Below, one piece after another: positions 26,229 to 39,651 of a stretch of 64,000 bases of DNA. The notes under the pieces are model-generated. The model ran no database searches. It had not been told where the DNA came from and worked only from the letters and a program-made list of their open reading frames with translations. Source of the stretch: Aphelocoma coerulescens. Taxonomy: Eukaryota > Chordata > Aves > Passeriformes > Corvidae. A program made the translations under genes and the position numbers. Where the stretch lies: contig NC_091022.1 in NCBI RefSeq assembly GCF_041296385.1, positions 25,563,967 through 25,627,966 on the forward strand, given 5' to 3'. Within the stretch, counting starts at the first letter, position 1; every line of letters begins with the position of its first letter.

Positions 26229-28623
26229 TATTAAAAACTAGGTAGCTTTCTTGGTATGAGTAACTTAAAACAAACAGCTACTTTTGGATTTTGCCCTTTT
26301 ATGTTTTGGCCCACATTTTTTTCCACTTTGCTAAAAAAGCCCTCATCCTTCTCAGCAAGTTCAGAAGCTGGCAGAAATTTCATATCAATAGTTCTTCTCA
26401 GTCTCTTAAGGGAGGCAACTAAGATTTAAGAATGGGATTGTTTACATGCCAACCACATGTTATAATATTAAAAAAAAAAAGTATTTTATTTTAAAGGGAC
26501 ATCAATAGAAGGAAAGAATAATTAAGGGAAAGATATGAAATGCTTCCTTATATAAGCTCATCACACTGGAAAGAAACAGAGCACCGAATCAAGACTGTGC
26601 ATCTTCATTTCAATCTTTCCTAAGCCCTGAGAGCCTGACTTTGCACCAAGAAAATCAAAACTCATGATGTGGTATCATGCTAATGTGAGCACGGGTCACT
26701 GGGCGAGCTGCAAGCTGGCAAACCAGGCACTGCAATCCGAGCTGCTGAACAGCAGCCAGCAGCAGCACGGAGCTGCCATTCCCTGGCTGGATTAGGAGCA
26801 CCAGGAACACCGACATGCTTTGGTAGCTTCCCAAATTTGATGCAGTGGAGAAACAGCATGACTCTGAATCCTGAGATTCCCCAGTTTGCTCTGTACAGCG
26901 ACTGGGACTGCCAGCTCTTCTGCCCTCCTGTCTCCAGTTTATCACATTCCCTGCATTTTTATCCAGTCTAACACTCTCAAATCCCCAGTCTGATCGTGCC
27001 TGGCTCAGTTCACCTTCACCAAACCTCCAGAAATCTCAACACAGCTGAAGAACTGCCCAGCTCCTTCCAAAAAGAACAAACTGAGTACACAGGGAAAGCT
27101 TCAGTACAAAACAAGCAGCCTGTCAATGTTGAAATTAATGGAAGCAGGATCCTGAAAATGGGAAGTGCCACATTACCTTGAAGGTTGCAGGCAGGGCATG
27201 GAGTTCTTTGCAATCTTTTGGATCATTCCTTTTATTACCAGAGACAGAGACTGAAATATAACTAGAAAGTGACCAGTTCTCAGCTTTTGAGTAATCTTCT
27301 ATTTTCTTTTATCTAAGCAACTTATTGGGACTCACTTATTGTTGCTTATATTTCCAAAATATCTCTCTTGGTTCTAAAAAGCTCCAGTATTTTCAGCCTA
27401 TTTATGGGTTTCTTTAAAGCAATTCATCTACTTGAGAATACTTCTATTTTTCTTCAAGAAAGGGTGCCAAGAAATGACACAACATTGGAAGTATGTAACA
27501 TACAATCTATAGGGGGATGTATTTCCATATTTCTAAAATGATTTTATCGTTGTTTATCCTTGCATCATTATAAGCAGGAATTTTCACCAAGTTGGCTCTA
27601 ACATTCCTATTGCTATCCTGAGAATTTTACAATTAATTCCAAACCCAAGAGCATGTATGGCAAATTCATACTGCACAATACTAGAATCCAGCAATCTGCT
27701 GCACTAAAAGATCTCACGTAACTTCTAAGAGAAAGTAAAACAGTTTGTGAATTTTGTTAGGGAAGAAAAGCATTGCCTTTAAAGAAACAGAAGTCTGAGT
27801 CCCTTAAGCAGGAAAGAATGTTCATTTCCCTAATGCAGTCAAACCCCATTTGATGTCCTGCATTACAATGCATGTGCTCTATCACCACCTGTGTTTTGAA
27901 AAAAACACTTTCTTTTTTTAAAAGAAGAGAGGTAAAGGAAAGGGGCTGCAGTGGTACTATCATCTTATGGCTTCCCATCAGAATTTACAACATTTACTGA
28001 TATGAAAGGACCTCTGAAATGCATGTTTAAAAATCTGCATCCTAGATGTAGTGAGTAATTTCCCATTTGACAAATAAAAGATAGAGCCATGAAGTCATGG
28101 CATTTTCTCTTATTTTTACAGCAGCTGCTGTTCTTCCAACACTGCTTGCTCTGAGAAGCTGGAATAGATTGCCTTTGGGAAATAAATTTTATGAAATTCA
28201 TATGTAAGATTTCAGATCATTGTTATTAATCGTAAATTTACAAATATTCTTGGAGATAAATGTATTTACTTTTGGGAAAAAAAAGAAAACCCAGCTTGCT
28301 ATTGTACTCAGTTAGAAAATACATGGCTATGTCTGCAAGAAGAAGATTTAAGTACTTAATTCGAGAACTATTAAATTCTTTCTCCAGGTGATTTTATGAT
28401 CAATCCACTAGTGTGCGCTGTGGTATAACAAATGTTAGCCACTCACACAGGCCTCAAACTTTATTTACCAAAAAGAAAAACCAAAAAAACCCTTAAGTGT
28501 GATTAAAAATGGTATCAGCTTCTTTTTAATTAGCTTTTCTAGTATTTTTATTGTCTAATTTTAGCAACAACTATAGAGTCTAACCAACGTTTAAAGAATA
28601 ACGTTAATATTTACCAACTGAAA

Positions 28624-28681
28624 CGCAAACTAAAATAAAATCATGCCTGAAACACAAACTAAAATAAAATCATGCCTGAAA
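28624..28681. repeat. 29-bp tandem duplication
   Basis: CAAACTAAAATAAAATCATG and the following CCTGAAA begin at 28626 and again at 28655, a period of 29 bases. The two copies are identical over this part. Confidence 0.9.
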
Positions 28682-31600
28682 TGTAACAACTATAATCTGA
28701 AATGAAACCTTTTTATGATATCCTAACTCTCCAATTGGAAATACTTTATAAAACAGGCTTTACAGCACAGCTTCTTGGAGTATAAATAAAGGGATTCCAT
28801 TTGCCCAAAATCCCCAATAACAACTCTTTAAAATGACCAGCTACTTATTTATGTGATTAAGGTGTCACTATCACATTGCAGTGTTCAAAGGAAAGTCATT
28901 TCATTTCAATGACTGTTTGTCCTGATAAACGAAATAAACTCCTACAGCTGTATTCTTTGTCATACTTTCAATTTTCCCTGTGACTTGCAAACATGCTGCA
29001 GTTACATCAGTTTAAATTGTTTATTGATTCCAATAGATTGTATAAACACTTTGGAAATATAGCTCAGTGACCTAGAAAAAGCCAGATCAATCAGAGAACT
29101 TTTCAAGATTAATTTCAAAGATGTTGTGTTGAGTCCGATCAAGGAAACAGAACCATTTTCCCTTGTAATGTGACTAAAAGGCATTTATTTTCTTTTATGA
29201 GATAAGGACTTTTTTTAAGGTCATACAGACAACATCTGCCTTGGTGAAAAAAAAAAAAAAAAGGCCAAACAGACAGTGTAGATTTTGTGCTAAAGATTAT
29301 TTTCATGTATAATTTTATCCATTAGGATGAAATACTCCATTAGAAATGCAAACAGGACAGATCCACCCATGTACTCTACTCAAACAGCAGCTTGCAAACT
29401 TGAGAGCTGTAATAAATAGGAATTTTTAAATGTCAGACAACCCAATCATCCACTTGCACATAGCAAAAACATTAATATCACATTGGAGCAGGAGATATTA
29501 ATACAGTTCAAATCAGCAGCATTAATGCCAGAGCCTTGTGCAGAATAGTTGCAGTGGCTCTCGTGACCCCTTCCCCCAGAATGGCACCTCCCTGCCTTGG
29601 GAACAATTCCATGCATGTGGCCTCCACCAGAATTCATCAGCCTCAAAGACACAGACCTCATGCTGAGCAAAACCACATTCAAGGATAAACTATCAGAGGA
29701 GAGAAATCAATGAAGCCCTGTAGTACCAGATTCACAACTGCAGAGAACGCTACTATAATTGGGGGGAAGAGGGAGTAAGAACACTTAAAGCTGAGTATAA
29801 CCTGAAAAAACCACAACCTGCAAGAACTCACACGTGGAAGAGGAGAGAGTCTCAACAAAACCAAAAATATTTAACTCTGAAATAAAAAAACCCACCTCAC
29901 ATATTTTATATCTATGCAGGTATTTATTCAGCATTCATGGCAGGGAAGGAAGCTGCTTTATTCTCATTTAAAAGGACATGAAGTGGTAATTCAGGAGGAC
30001 GGACTTAGCTTGCAGTGCATACTGGTCTGTAAGGAGGCACAATAGAAAAGCTGGGCTACACTTCAGGGTTTTCCTGGTCTATTTAATCAAGGACACAGTT
30101 TTGGTTTGCTTTTTCTTAAAGTGACCGATGGCTGTGATGCAGCTCTGAAGTGTTTTAGAGGCTCTGTTTGTACATAGCAGCCTGAATTGTAATCAAGTTA
30201 TACCAACACAAACCCCCTACATTCTCACAATGCTGCAAGTGGAGGAGGGTGGCTGCTTTCACAGTGGCACGATACTACTACGAAGCAGAAACAACTACAC
30301 ACAGACAGGGCCTTAAATCAAAGCACAGAAGCCTAAATATTTGGAAGCAGAAGCTGACAACTTGCTCTCCCTCTTCAGCAGGAAATGAAAAAAAGGTAAA
30401 ACTTCTCCTGTTTTCTATGTAGCTTCTCTTACTTCCAAAAGCCCTGTTTACAGTGGGGCCTTGAAGCACTTGTGACACATTCAAGTGCTGAGTTCTTAAA
30501 TTAGTAAATGCTTTTTTCTCCCCTCCTTTTCATAACCAGCCCTTAAAACTGTGGCAATATACATCATGTGAAAAGTGAAACTTAATGGCAGACAGCTTCC
30601 AAAATTTCAATGAAAGTCAATACTCCAGCTGAGCAGTTGCTCCCAAAAGGTCGAAGTCATTGTGGTACTAAATCATTAGCATGTCACAAATTGGCTGCAC
30701 CTCCTTATGCTCTTTGGAAGCTTTTCCATTACCTTCTATCTTCTTTGAATTTATTAATTTATACACAAAATGGCTCTGACAGCAATCAATTTCAAATTTA
30801 CTTACTGCTGCAGCAAAATCAACCAATGAAGATGACAAATGGTACAGATGTTGGTCAAAAATATGAAACAAGGCTTAGGTACTGCTCACTTTTGCAGAAT
30901 GTAGTATGAAATAACTGATTTTCAAGTGCTGATTCCAGAAGTTAAAATTTAAAGGATACAAAATAAGTAAACTTTCCCAAGAGGCGAGATTGGTAAACCC
31001 AAAACCTTCCTGCCAAAGTAAATTCCAAAACTCAGAAATAATGACTTTTAAATGGTTAGAAATAGACAAGAAACCTAGGTGCAGCCTCTCCTGAGAGCAA
31101 GCTTTGTTCCTAAGAAGTCTGCAGTATTTTTCAGTGTACTACTTTGTAATAGAAGTTCTCAAAATTTCAAACATACCCTCTCACAGAAGCAAACCCTGTC
31201 TCAGGATGCAAGCCAGTCTCTAAAGCACCAGGTGAACCACCTGCTTCTGTGTTCTGCTGTGCAATAAAAATAACCCCCAAGATCCTGGGATGACAGTTTT
31301 CAAGATCAGTGAAACCAAAAATTCTGGGTAACTGGTGTTTTCAAGGACTTCACATAGGCTCTAGTATTTCATTAATATATATTAGTTACTATCATTATAT
31401 CTATCATTACCAATATCTAAGTTCATGCTGTTATTTCCCTAGCACTTGGAAAAAGAGAATATAAAAAGATGGTAGTAAAACAATAGAGGAGTATTACAGA
31501 AGGGCATCTGATCCAGACTCTTAACCTCTGCCTCACTTCAAAGAGAACTTAGGTTTTTGTTAAATTTTATGGCAGGTAAGATCATGTATCAGCAGCATAA

Positions 31601-32202
31601 CCAGGAGAACATGAAAATAGGCATCGAACTGCACTTCAATCTGGAAACAAAAGCAGAAGCATGCTATTTCCAGAGTAGGAAAAAGAATCCTTTGATCACA
31701 AATGCACGAGAAGTAGCTCTGCCTCTCACATAACAGAAACAGTCAAATACTCCCATGATTGTTGTAGTCTCTTGAGGAAAGGATTTTTCTTGTGCCAGCA
31801 CACAGCTCTGTTCAAAGGACTTCTTGACCTTATGGAATCCATATCACTATTTCTCCTTTTCTTTCTGACAAGTACTTTGCTGCAGGTTTCAGTGCTGCAA
31901 GGAAGGCTTAGCTTGTAAGTCCCCAAGAAAAACACCATCTTCTAGGAGTGCATGAGGATGTCTGTGCACCATGAAAGCAAAGTCTGGACTCCAATTTTGC
32001 TTTCCTGAAGCAGCACTGAAAGAACAGAGTGCAAATGCTCTTTCCCAAAGCATCCAGGATGCTCCTCTCTGCACAAAAGGCCACTGATCTCTGCACAACC
32101 AACCAAACAACTGCCTTGGCACACTGTGGGGCACACACCATGGGCAAGAACTCAAGGGTCTGTATGTGCCACTGGCCTGCACAGGAGCTCCAGTGAAACC
32201 TC

Positions 32203-32265
32203 ACAGAATCATGGAATAGTGAGGGATGAAAGGGACCTCTGGAGGGTTGTATGGCCACATGACTC
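32203..32265 (-). mobile_element. CR1 LINE 3' terminal fragment
   Basis: CACAGAATCATGGAATAGTG followed by GATGAAAGGGACCTCTGGAG is the reverse complement of a CR1 3' end. Only the terminal 60 or so bases are recognisable. Confidence 0.6.
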
Positions 32266-34766
32266 TGCTGAGTGTCAGCTTCCAGCATCAGCAAATGCTT
32301 TCCTTACACGATGTGCATAATGAAAATGTAAAAAGAAAGTATGAAAAATCAATATTCAAAACTTGGCTGTCTTGTTCAATAGTAAATCTATTTACAGTTC
32401 TGCTTCTGACTGAAATCCCAGAGGAAAGGGGAAGAGGATTGATTTGTGGTGTCTCTATCAGGCTCAAAGAAAGGGACTGAAAACTGCCAGGAAGGATACA
32501 AAAGGGCTCAGAGGACCTTGCACAAGACCCCAATTTCTGTCTCACTGAAAAGTATTGCAGTGGCTTAACAAGTACACAGCAGGGCTCTGGGAAGTACTCC
32601 CAAGAAGGCAGACAGTCACTTCACACTACTTTAAAAAAAAAGAAAGGGAAAAGAGGGAACTAAAGGTCGAGGTGGGGAGTCAAGTTTCGTATTGACTGTG
32701 AGTTGACTAGCATTAAAAATAGTAGCCTGGATATGCTAAGCAATTTGTCTTTGTACTTCAAAATAAAATTGAGGAAATAAACACCAAATGCTGTGAGATA
32801 AGACTCCATATTCTTGCAATTACACTAACACTGCTATACTTTCAGTGCACTGATTTCCTCTGTATTTCTATGATCTGAACAGCAGCGTTTGCATGCATTT
32901 CCAAACATTGACCTCTAAACCATGTTTGTCATTCCAAGTATAACTCTGAGTACACAATCAGCTAAAACCATTGTTATCTCAGCAGCATGAAACAGAGATC
33001 AATTTTTTTTAGACTATGCCCTTTATTTTTCATTTTGAATTTCTTTTCTGATGACAGAAGTAAATGGTTACATATTTTACATAAAGAGATGTTACAGCTC
33101 TGAAGAGCTGAGAACATTTGCTTTAATAAGAAGAAAAAACATAATTTCACAAGATCAGAAATCTCTTCTGGAGAGAGGCTCATAAGAGAAAAAGCAAGAA
33201 CATTCAGACAAGTTCAAGATTAACTGGCAGACGACTGAATTACCATGCATGTAACAGCAACTCACAACATAAAGACCTTCCTGCTATCAATAGAAGGCAC
33301 CCCCATCAGCTTTAAATAAAATGTGTATATGATGTAGCCCCAACCCTCCAAAAGGAGTCCAGCTGAAAGAAGGATAAAAAAGTTACCATGACAATATCTC
33401 TTCCCCAGATACGGGTAATTAATGCACACACATTGTCGCAGGAGAGTGGGGAGGCAGACAAGATTACAAAGAAACCTCCTTCAAACCCCAGATACATCCT
33501 AATCTCTGTATAACACTTCTCAAGACACACTATTACACAGAACAACTAACAAACAAGTTTTCAAGCAGAGGAAGATGTTAAAACAACAACTTGAACTTTG
33601 TGAGTATTAAAAATTCAGTCCCCACCTGCCATCTGTCATTTTTCTTTTTAAAGAAAAAAACTGAGACAGTTTTTCTATTTTGGAAACAAGCATTAGGCCA
33701 CGTGTAGGCTGTAAAATGCAACCTGCAAGCATGGACTAACTTGGTGCCAATGGTAACAGAGTGTGAACTGGTCACCAAAACATATCTTCAGCATTCAGGA
33801 TGGCTCATCAGTTTAATCCTTTGTTTCTCCCAGTTATTTTATGTATTGGCTTACTCAGGCCTAGCTTTGCATACAGTCTTCCTGTTCCCAGAAAGCCAAC
33901 CAGTAACTTACTACTTGAATGTACAAGAGAAGCACAAGAACATGTTCTATTCAGCAGGAAGCAGGGAATACTCTCCTTGAAGGACTGGAGGGCTTAAGCA
34001 TGAAACCATCTGTTGCTTTTTGATATTTCTTCCATCCCACCCCCAGAAGACACTGAAGGTTGCCCAAAATATTAATCCAGGGACTGAAATCCACTGAATT
34101 AAGGGATATTTGAAACTGTTCCCAACCCAGTCCCACTGGGGTCAGTGGCGATAACTAAGAAAAATAATTGAAATATAGCAATTAGTATACACACAATTCC
34201 TGCAGAGGTCCATGCTTCAGCTCAAAAAATCAAAACCAAAATCTTGGGATGTCAACAAAGTGAAAAGATTGGAAAAAAACACACTGAGTAGATTAAAGCT
34301 AGCCCAAGCATGTCAGTCACACATCTGAGTACAGCACAGCCACAAGTATGTGCTCAAAAACACCAGTCTGAAGTCAGAAGGAAAAAAGGTTTCCCAGTAC
34401 CTACTGTAAAGCTTACTTGACATGTATCTGTACTTATATCCCTGAGATTCCAATCACCTCTGAAACAGTGGTGATTCATTTAAGTGATGATTTATTTATT
34501 CTGTTTCAGATGGACATTGGCAGCCTAAAATCTGGGGTGTCATCATTTCAGAAATTTTCATTGCCATGTTATTAGGATTGCAATCATCAAGCAGAGAGGT
34601 GATGACAAACACAGCAAAAGGAAAAGTCAAACAACAACACAGCTGTTGCAGGAAGATTTTTCAGTCTTTTCAGCCCTCACACCTCCAAACATGCAAACTA
34701 CAGTCACTGTTATCATCTGCTCACTCTCCTAATTCCATAGTGTCATGAACAAGACCAGGGCATTAC

Positions 34767-34942
34767 CTTTCCCTCAGAGAAGATCGATTCAGCACAGAAG
34801 TCAGAGAAGGCTCCTGAACTGCTGGAGGTGCTGGATGCTCCAATGAAGCAGCAGAATGGGACTCTCTGTTGGGTGGATCTGAGCTCACATCCTCCTTGGA
34901 AGCAGCAGAACTGCCCAAGCCTTTTCCACGGGTAGATTTGGC
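34767..34942 (-). CDS. SPATA6: SPATA6 exon 10
   Basis: This 176-nt exon has acceptor TATTTTTCAG and donor GTAATG. It holds 58 codons (298-355) plus two bases. The first two thirds is a serine/proline-rich, low-conservation linker. The end reads SVLNRSSLRER across the junction, matching the conserved LNRSSLRERF motif that continues into exon 11. Confidence 0.92.
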
Positions 34943-36003
34943 CTGAAAAATACCCCACCAAACTAAAATTTATTATGAATATCAAGATGTACAATTTTCA
35001 TGTTTTTATTTCTCAAACCGAAAGGTTAGAGATTGTACATTCATTCAGGAATATCTGTCTGCTGGGGAAAGAACAAGGACCCTTATTTCATACAAAAATC
35101 CATGGTCTAAAATAAATCAAGTCTCAGAGGAATCTGTTGGTAACTAACACACCATCTTACGTGAAACTCTAACAGCCCTTTTATCAACTTTTCTCAGTGC
35201 ACAACTTAAAGGCTTAGCCAGGAATCTCACAGATTCAGAATAATGCCTGAGAGTCTAAACAACCCATGGAACAATCCAGAAGTGGCACAATGTAATAAAC
35301 TCACGTGGTACACAGAACTACAGTCCTTGCCAATAATAGTTTGGAGTCTGACAAAAGTGTGCTTAACATATATAAAGTTTATACTTAAAATTCCCTTTCT
35401 TTCCACCTCCCACTTATCATCAGTTCTCCCAGCCATTAGGAAATTTGAGAGGGCACACATAATTAAATGCCTAAACCCACAATTTTTACAGTACTTCACG
35501 AATGCTGGCAGAAAACAACTAAATGAGGATGTAAAGAATAAAACCCAGAAGAACCCTGACATTAATCTTCAGATTCTTTCAATACACAAAGAACCTAAAA
35601 TCTGAAAAAGAAAGGACGTGAAATACCACAGCAGTGGCTTGCCAGTTGTACCAGTGCTACCTTTGCACACAATTCCAGAATGAAGGATGCTCTCAGAATA
35701 ACTGGTAAGGCAAATGCAAGCTGTCTTTAAAGGCTCCTCTATGGCCTTGCTGCAAGCCTTAATGCCAAGGAAAAGCAAGTTTTGTATTTTCAAGCCAACT
35801 TTACAAAGTACTAAGTTTCCTTTTATTGTTTGTAAATAACCTGCCAGCAGGCCTTAACTAGGCTAGATCAGATTTAAAATGCCCTTTTTCTTGTTTTTGA
35901 TACTACTGTAGATAAAGTTTCAAAAATACCTATGCAAGACAATCCAAGAAGGACTGTCTTCCCAAAAACCAGTGTGTAAGCAATAACACTTCGAAGTACT
36001 CAC
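34943..36003 (-). other. SPATA6: SPATA6 intron 9
   Basis: GT-AG, phase 0. I see nothing else in it. Confidence 0.7.
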
Positions 36004-36044
36004 TTCAGCTTTCTTGGGTCTGTAGCTGGCAAGCGGAGAAGGAT
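36004..36044 (-). CDS. SPATA6: SPATA6 exon 9 (41-nt short exon)
   Basis: The acceptor is TTTCTTTCTCCAG and the donor GTGAGT. Two bases complete aspartate 284, then 13 codons follow (285-297) reading PSPLASYRPKKAE. The SYRPKK core corresponds to the SFRPKD segment of mammalian SPATA6. Confidence 0.88.
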
Positions 36045-37672
36045 CTGGAGAAAGAAAAAAGGTCCATGACAGAAGAAATAAAAAAAAGACATTTGCATTT
36101 CCTGAATTCTATTAAATCTTTTACAAAACATCCTATCTCTCTTCACAAACAAAACTAAAGCAATTTATTATTATTATACATTGTCTCCTCAGAATATTTC
36201 AGGAAATCACATTCTTTAGCTGAAAGCCATGACCTCACATTGAATAGAATACAAAGCTTGAAATAATAGTGTGGGCACCCTCTTCTGCACAGACAGAAGT
36301 GGCACATTTTGTTACACTATTCATTGCTTAAATCAGTATCAAAAGAAACTCTGCCATTCCCCAAAATTCCCACATACATTGCTCTACCTTACTAATCCTC
36401 TCTGAACAACCATCATTTCCCTACAACCATCTCTCCCTCCTCCTATCACCTCTGCATTCCTTCCCTCACCACTCACTGACCCAGAGACAAGAAGTCCAGG
36501 GAAACAAACATCTTAGGGATGTACTGGTTTAGGATTTTTCACAGTGTCAATATGCATCCCTGAGGGACTGACATAAAATTTTCCTTCTTGGTCTGTTCTA
36601 CCAGTTTGTACTGAACAGCCCTCACACTGTGACCCAGGAAAATCAAAAAAGGACTAAACTCTACTGTATGTATTAAGATTTCTAATCCTAGGAATCTGTT
36701 CTTTTCAGAAGTTACAGTAAAGCCTCAAGACACAGGCAGGTGACCAAAGAATCCTCTGGATATTAATACTGAGGTAGGTTTTGGTCTCCGAACTACTGGC
36801 CAGAAATCATCAGCTCCTTTTGTAAGTGGGCAATGCTATCAGATGATCTGGACTCTTACATTATCCAGCTATCACAGATTGGCAAGTCTGCTCCCAAAGG
36901 GGATGTGAAACCTTTAAAATCCAGCACCCAGTGCAACGACAAAGAACAAATGTAAAATAACATGTTCATAATGATTTGCTGTACAGCAAATTATAATTAG
37001 TGAGGAAATGAAATAAAAACGAGGCAGAGCATACATAAACAAATACTGATGAGACTCATTAAAATCCTCGTATTGTCAGACATATGCAATAAAATTAAGT
37101 TTGAGGGCACGTCCCTAAATTTCTGGTCCCACACTTTTTATTAAACTCTCACTTACTGATACCAAAGGCTGCTGAAGCAGATATTGGAGCATATCCTGGA
37201 TGCTCATTAATAATGGTAAGTCACTGATCCACTACTCACAAATACTGCTGAAATAAACATTATTCATCTGTGAAGAAACAGAGTCCTTGAATTTCAAAAT
37301 AATCAATACTCCAAGCCTGATCAACACACCCACAAACCATGGTGCAGATTTGCTCCACCATCCAAATCAATAAAAAAAGTGGAGTGAAACAGAGCACTCA
37401 TCTGGGCTTTGGAATTCTCTCCTCCTATTTTCATATTATGTAGAACTATGTTCCAAGCTTCAGGAGGTAAAGGGCTATTCAAAGGCACCATTTGGAGCAG
37501 TAATTTATTCAGTATTCTTCCTTTCTCTAGGAAGAACTAACAGCTTGTTCTCCATCATACACTGACATTCTCATAATAAATAAAAAACCAAATAATAATA
37601 AAAAGCCCCAAATAAAACTACTTACTGAAGAAATCAAAAGCATGAATGAGATATGTAGTAGAAAATACTGAC
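36045..37672 (-). other. SPATA6: SPATA6 intron 8
   Basis: GT-AG, phase 1. I see no mobile element or coding signal. Confidence 0.7.
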
Positions 37673-37760
37673 CAGAGGGTGCCTTGGTCCAGGCTTCTGC
37701 TGTGCTTTCTCGTGGGGACCACCAGGTATGAAGTTTAGCACCAGGACTTGGTTGTCCAAC
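37673..37760 (-). CDS. SPATA6: SPATA6 exon 8
   Basis: This 88-nt exon has acceptor TTGTGCTTCAG and donor GTCAGT. It holds 29 codons (255-283) plus one base. It follows directly on PPFVIRR of exon 7 and reads VGQPSPGAKLHTWWSPRES. The residues after PSP are not closely conserved with mammals. Confidence 0.87.
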
Positions 37761-39372
37761 CTGAAGCACAAATACTGTTAAAATGCTCAGTATGAGATGT
37801 ATCAATTCCTGTTTTTTCTGGTTTTCTTCATAGGATCACAACTAGTACTTTCTGAAATATTTTATTTAAGTACTATTTTAGACTATTTTCATAACACTTG
37901 GCTCATGTACATTATTAGCAATACTGTGCATAAACAAAAACAGTGCTAAAATGGTCCAGAAAACTCTGAATATCCCAATGTTGAAAGAAAGAGAAAACAC
38001 AGATAGTTTCTCCTTCATCTGTAATGTCTACAGTCTTTTTAAACAATTGTTGGTGTCTCATACTTGTTCTAAACAGCTCCGATCTCACCAAGAGAGATCT
38101 GAATCTCTTCCTAATTAAAAAGTTACATTTAATAGAATCCAATTTTAATCTTCATGTCACACAAAATCTCCATGCCAAAAGAGCTCTCAGTAGCAAAGAT
38201 GCCCTAAAAGGAGCATTCTCAATCTAGAAAGGCCATGACAGTCAGGATATGCTGAATTAAGAGACAAGCTTTTTCCTTTTTTTTTGTACAAACATAACCA
38301 AGCATTGAAAATAAATAATCAGTGTTAATGATGCTATAATTAAACTGTGAACTTCACCTATAGACCAAAAACCAGAAAAATTGAATAAAAGGAGTTAAAA
38401 GAAAAATATTTGAGAGAAACAGTTGATTGATGAATGATTATTGACCTATTAAGGCCATTTTGAATTTCTAAAAGGTAGCTATATGTAGAATAAAACTTGG
38501 AAAAGAATTCTAAACTTTGAAAATGTATTATTAATTAATTAGTATCTATTTAACCTATTAAGTATCTATTTAACCTATCTATTAAGCAAACTACTTAACC
38601 ACTAGATTATCTAACTGGTTGTCGTAAGTGCCCAGAATTGTAGACCAATCATAATGTCACAGCACAGAATATGAACAATCCCATTTCTGCCCCTACCAAT
38701 TCAAAGTGATTCTCTAAAAACAGAGGATTATTGCAATAAGAAGAAAAATTAAGAGGGGGGGAAAAAATATGAGTATATGATCCTCCAAATGGCTGGGAAA
38801 TGTAGCCCCTTCATTTTAAAACTTATACACAATTTCTGTAAGTAAGTACCTAATTTCAGGACCATTTTTCACGTATGGCAAAAAGTCCTTATGCTATGAA
38901 CTCTAAGTCAAAGTGTTTGAGATGTAGCTCTGAGCAAAGGAAGTGTTCCAAAGATCACAGGATGCCAACATAAAAAAAAGTTGAAAGAGAGGAAGTGCAA
39001 GTGTTCATAATGTGACTAGACACTCTTTCTTTAAAGTCTAATTCAGGAATTTTTAATACTAATATCAATTACTTCCAAGCTGAATTTATACACCTATTAT
39101 CCTGTCTAGTGTGCTGGAAGAAAAGAAATGGGGCCTCAGAGAATTTAACCACGATATTCATGAAAGAATTTGATCTTTGTCTGTTACTAAAGCGGATAAA
39201 AGAAATTTTATTTTAGTTAATTTTACATTTAAATCACTCTGTGACAGACTGCTAAGGAGAGAAAAATTATTCATCTAAACTAAGAGCTGAATGAATTTTT
39301 GGAGCGCTATTTAGTGAAAGAACAATATTTGAACTGAGCTTAAGCTGGAAGTACCTTGGAGCAAATACAAAC
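37761..39372 (-). other. SPATA6: SPATA6 intron 7
   Basis: It contains a 20-bp tandem duplication at 38541-38580. I see nothing else. Confidence 0.7.
38541..38580. repeat. 20-bp tandem duplication
   Basis: AGTATCTATTTAACCTATTA occurs twice in direct succession, with one difference at the last base. Confidence 0.9.
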
Positions 39373-39651
39373 CCGTCTGATTACAAAGGGAGGTTTGTCA
39401 GTGTCTCTCCTGAACTCGTGAGGCCCGAGGTTCAGATGGGCCAGTCTCTGCCTGGCCTCCTCCGAGAGCTCGCACATGCGGCGCTTGGTGTACGGGGACG
39501 GCGAGCGCGACTTGGAGGCAATCGTGGGCTGCTCGTAGCTCCTCACTGCCGAGCTCTGCCTGCCCTTCTCAGATGGAGGAGGGCTTTTCTTTGGTACCTT
39601 TGAGTGCCTCTTTCCTTTTGGGGTTGAATGATGCACCCAATTCGTATCAGC
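39373..39651 (-). CDS. SPATA6: SPATA6 exon 7 (largest, most diagnostic exon)
   Basis: This 279-nt exon encodes 93 residues (162-254), phase 0 at both ends. The acceptor is CTTCACTTCAG and the donor GTTTGT. A lysine/serine-rich basic stretch leads into the best conserved part of the protein, YEQPTIASKSRSPSPYTKRR, then MCELSEEARQRLAHLNLGPH, then DKPPFVIR. This block distinguishes SPATA6 from most other proteins. The last residue before the junction is arginine, where mammals have histidine. Confidence 0.96.

Larger units (their letters stand above)
25678..34766 (-). other. SPATA6: SPATA6 intron 10
   Basis: This is the second longest intron. It holds a T-rich run with GGTT interruptions (26169-26228), a 29-bp tandem duplication (28624-28681), A-rich runs, and a short CR1 end at 32203-32265. 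I found no exon. Confidence 0.6.
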
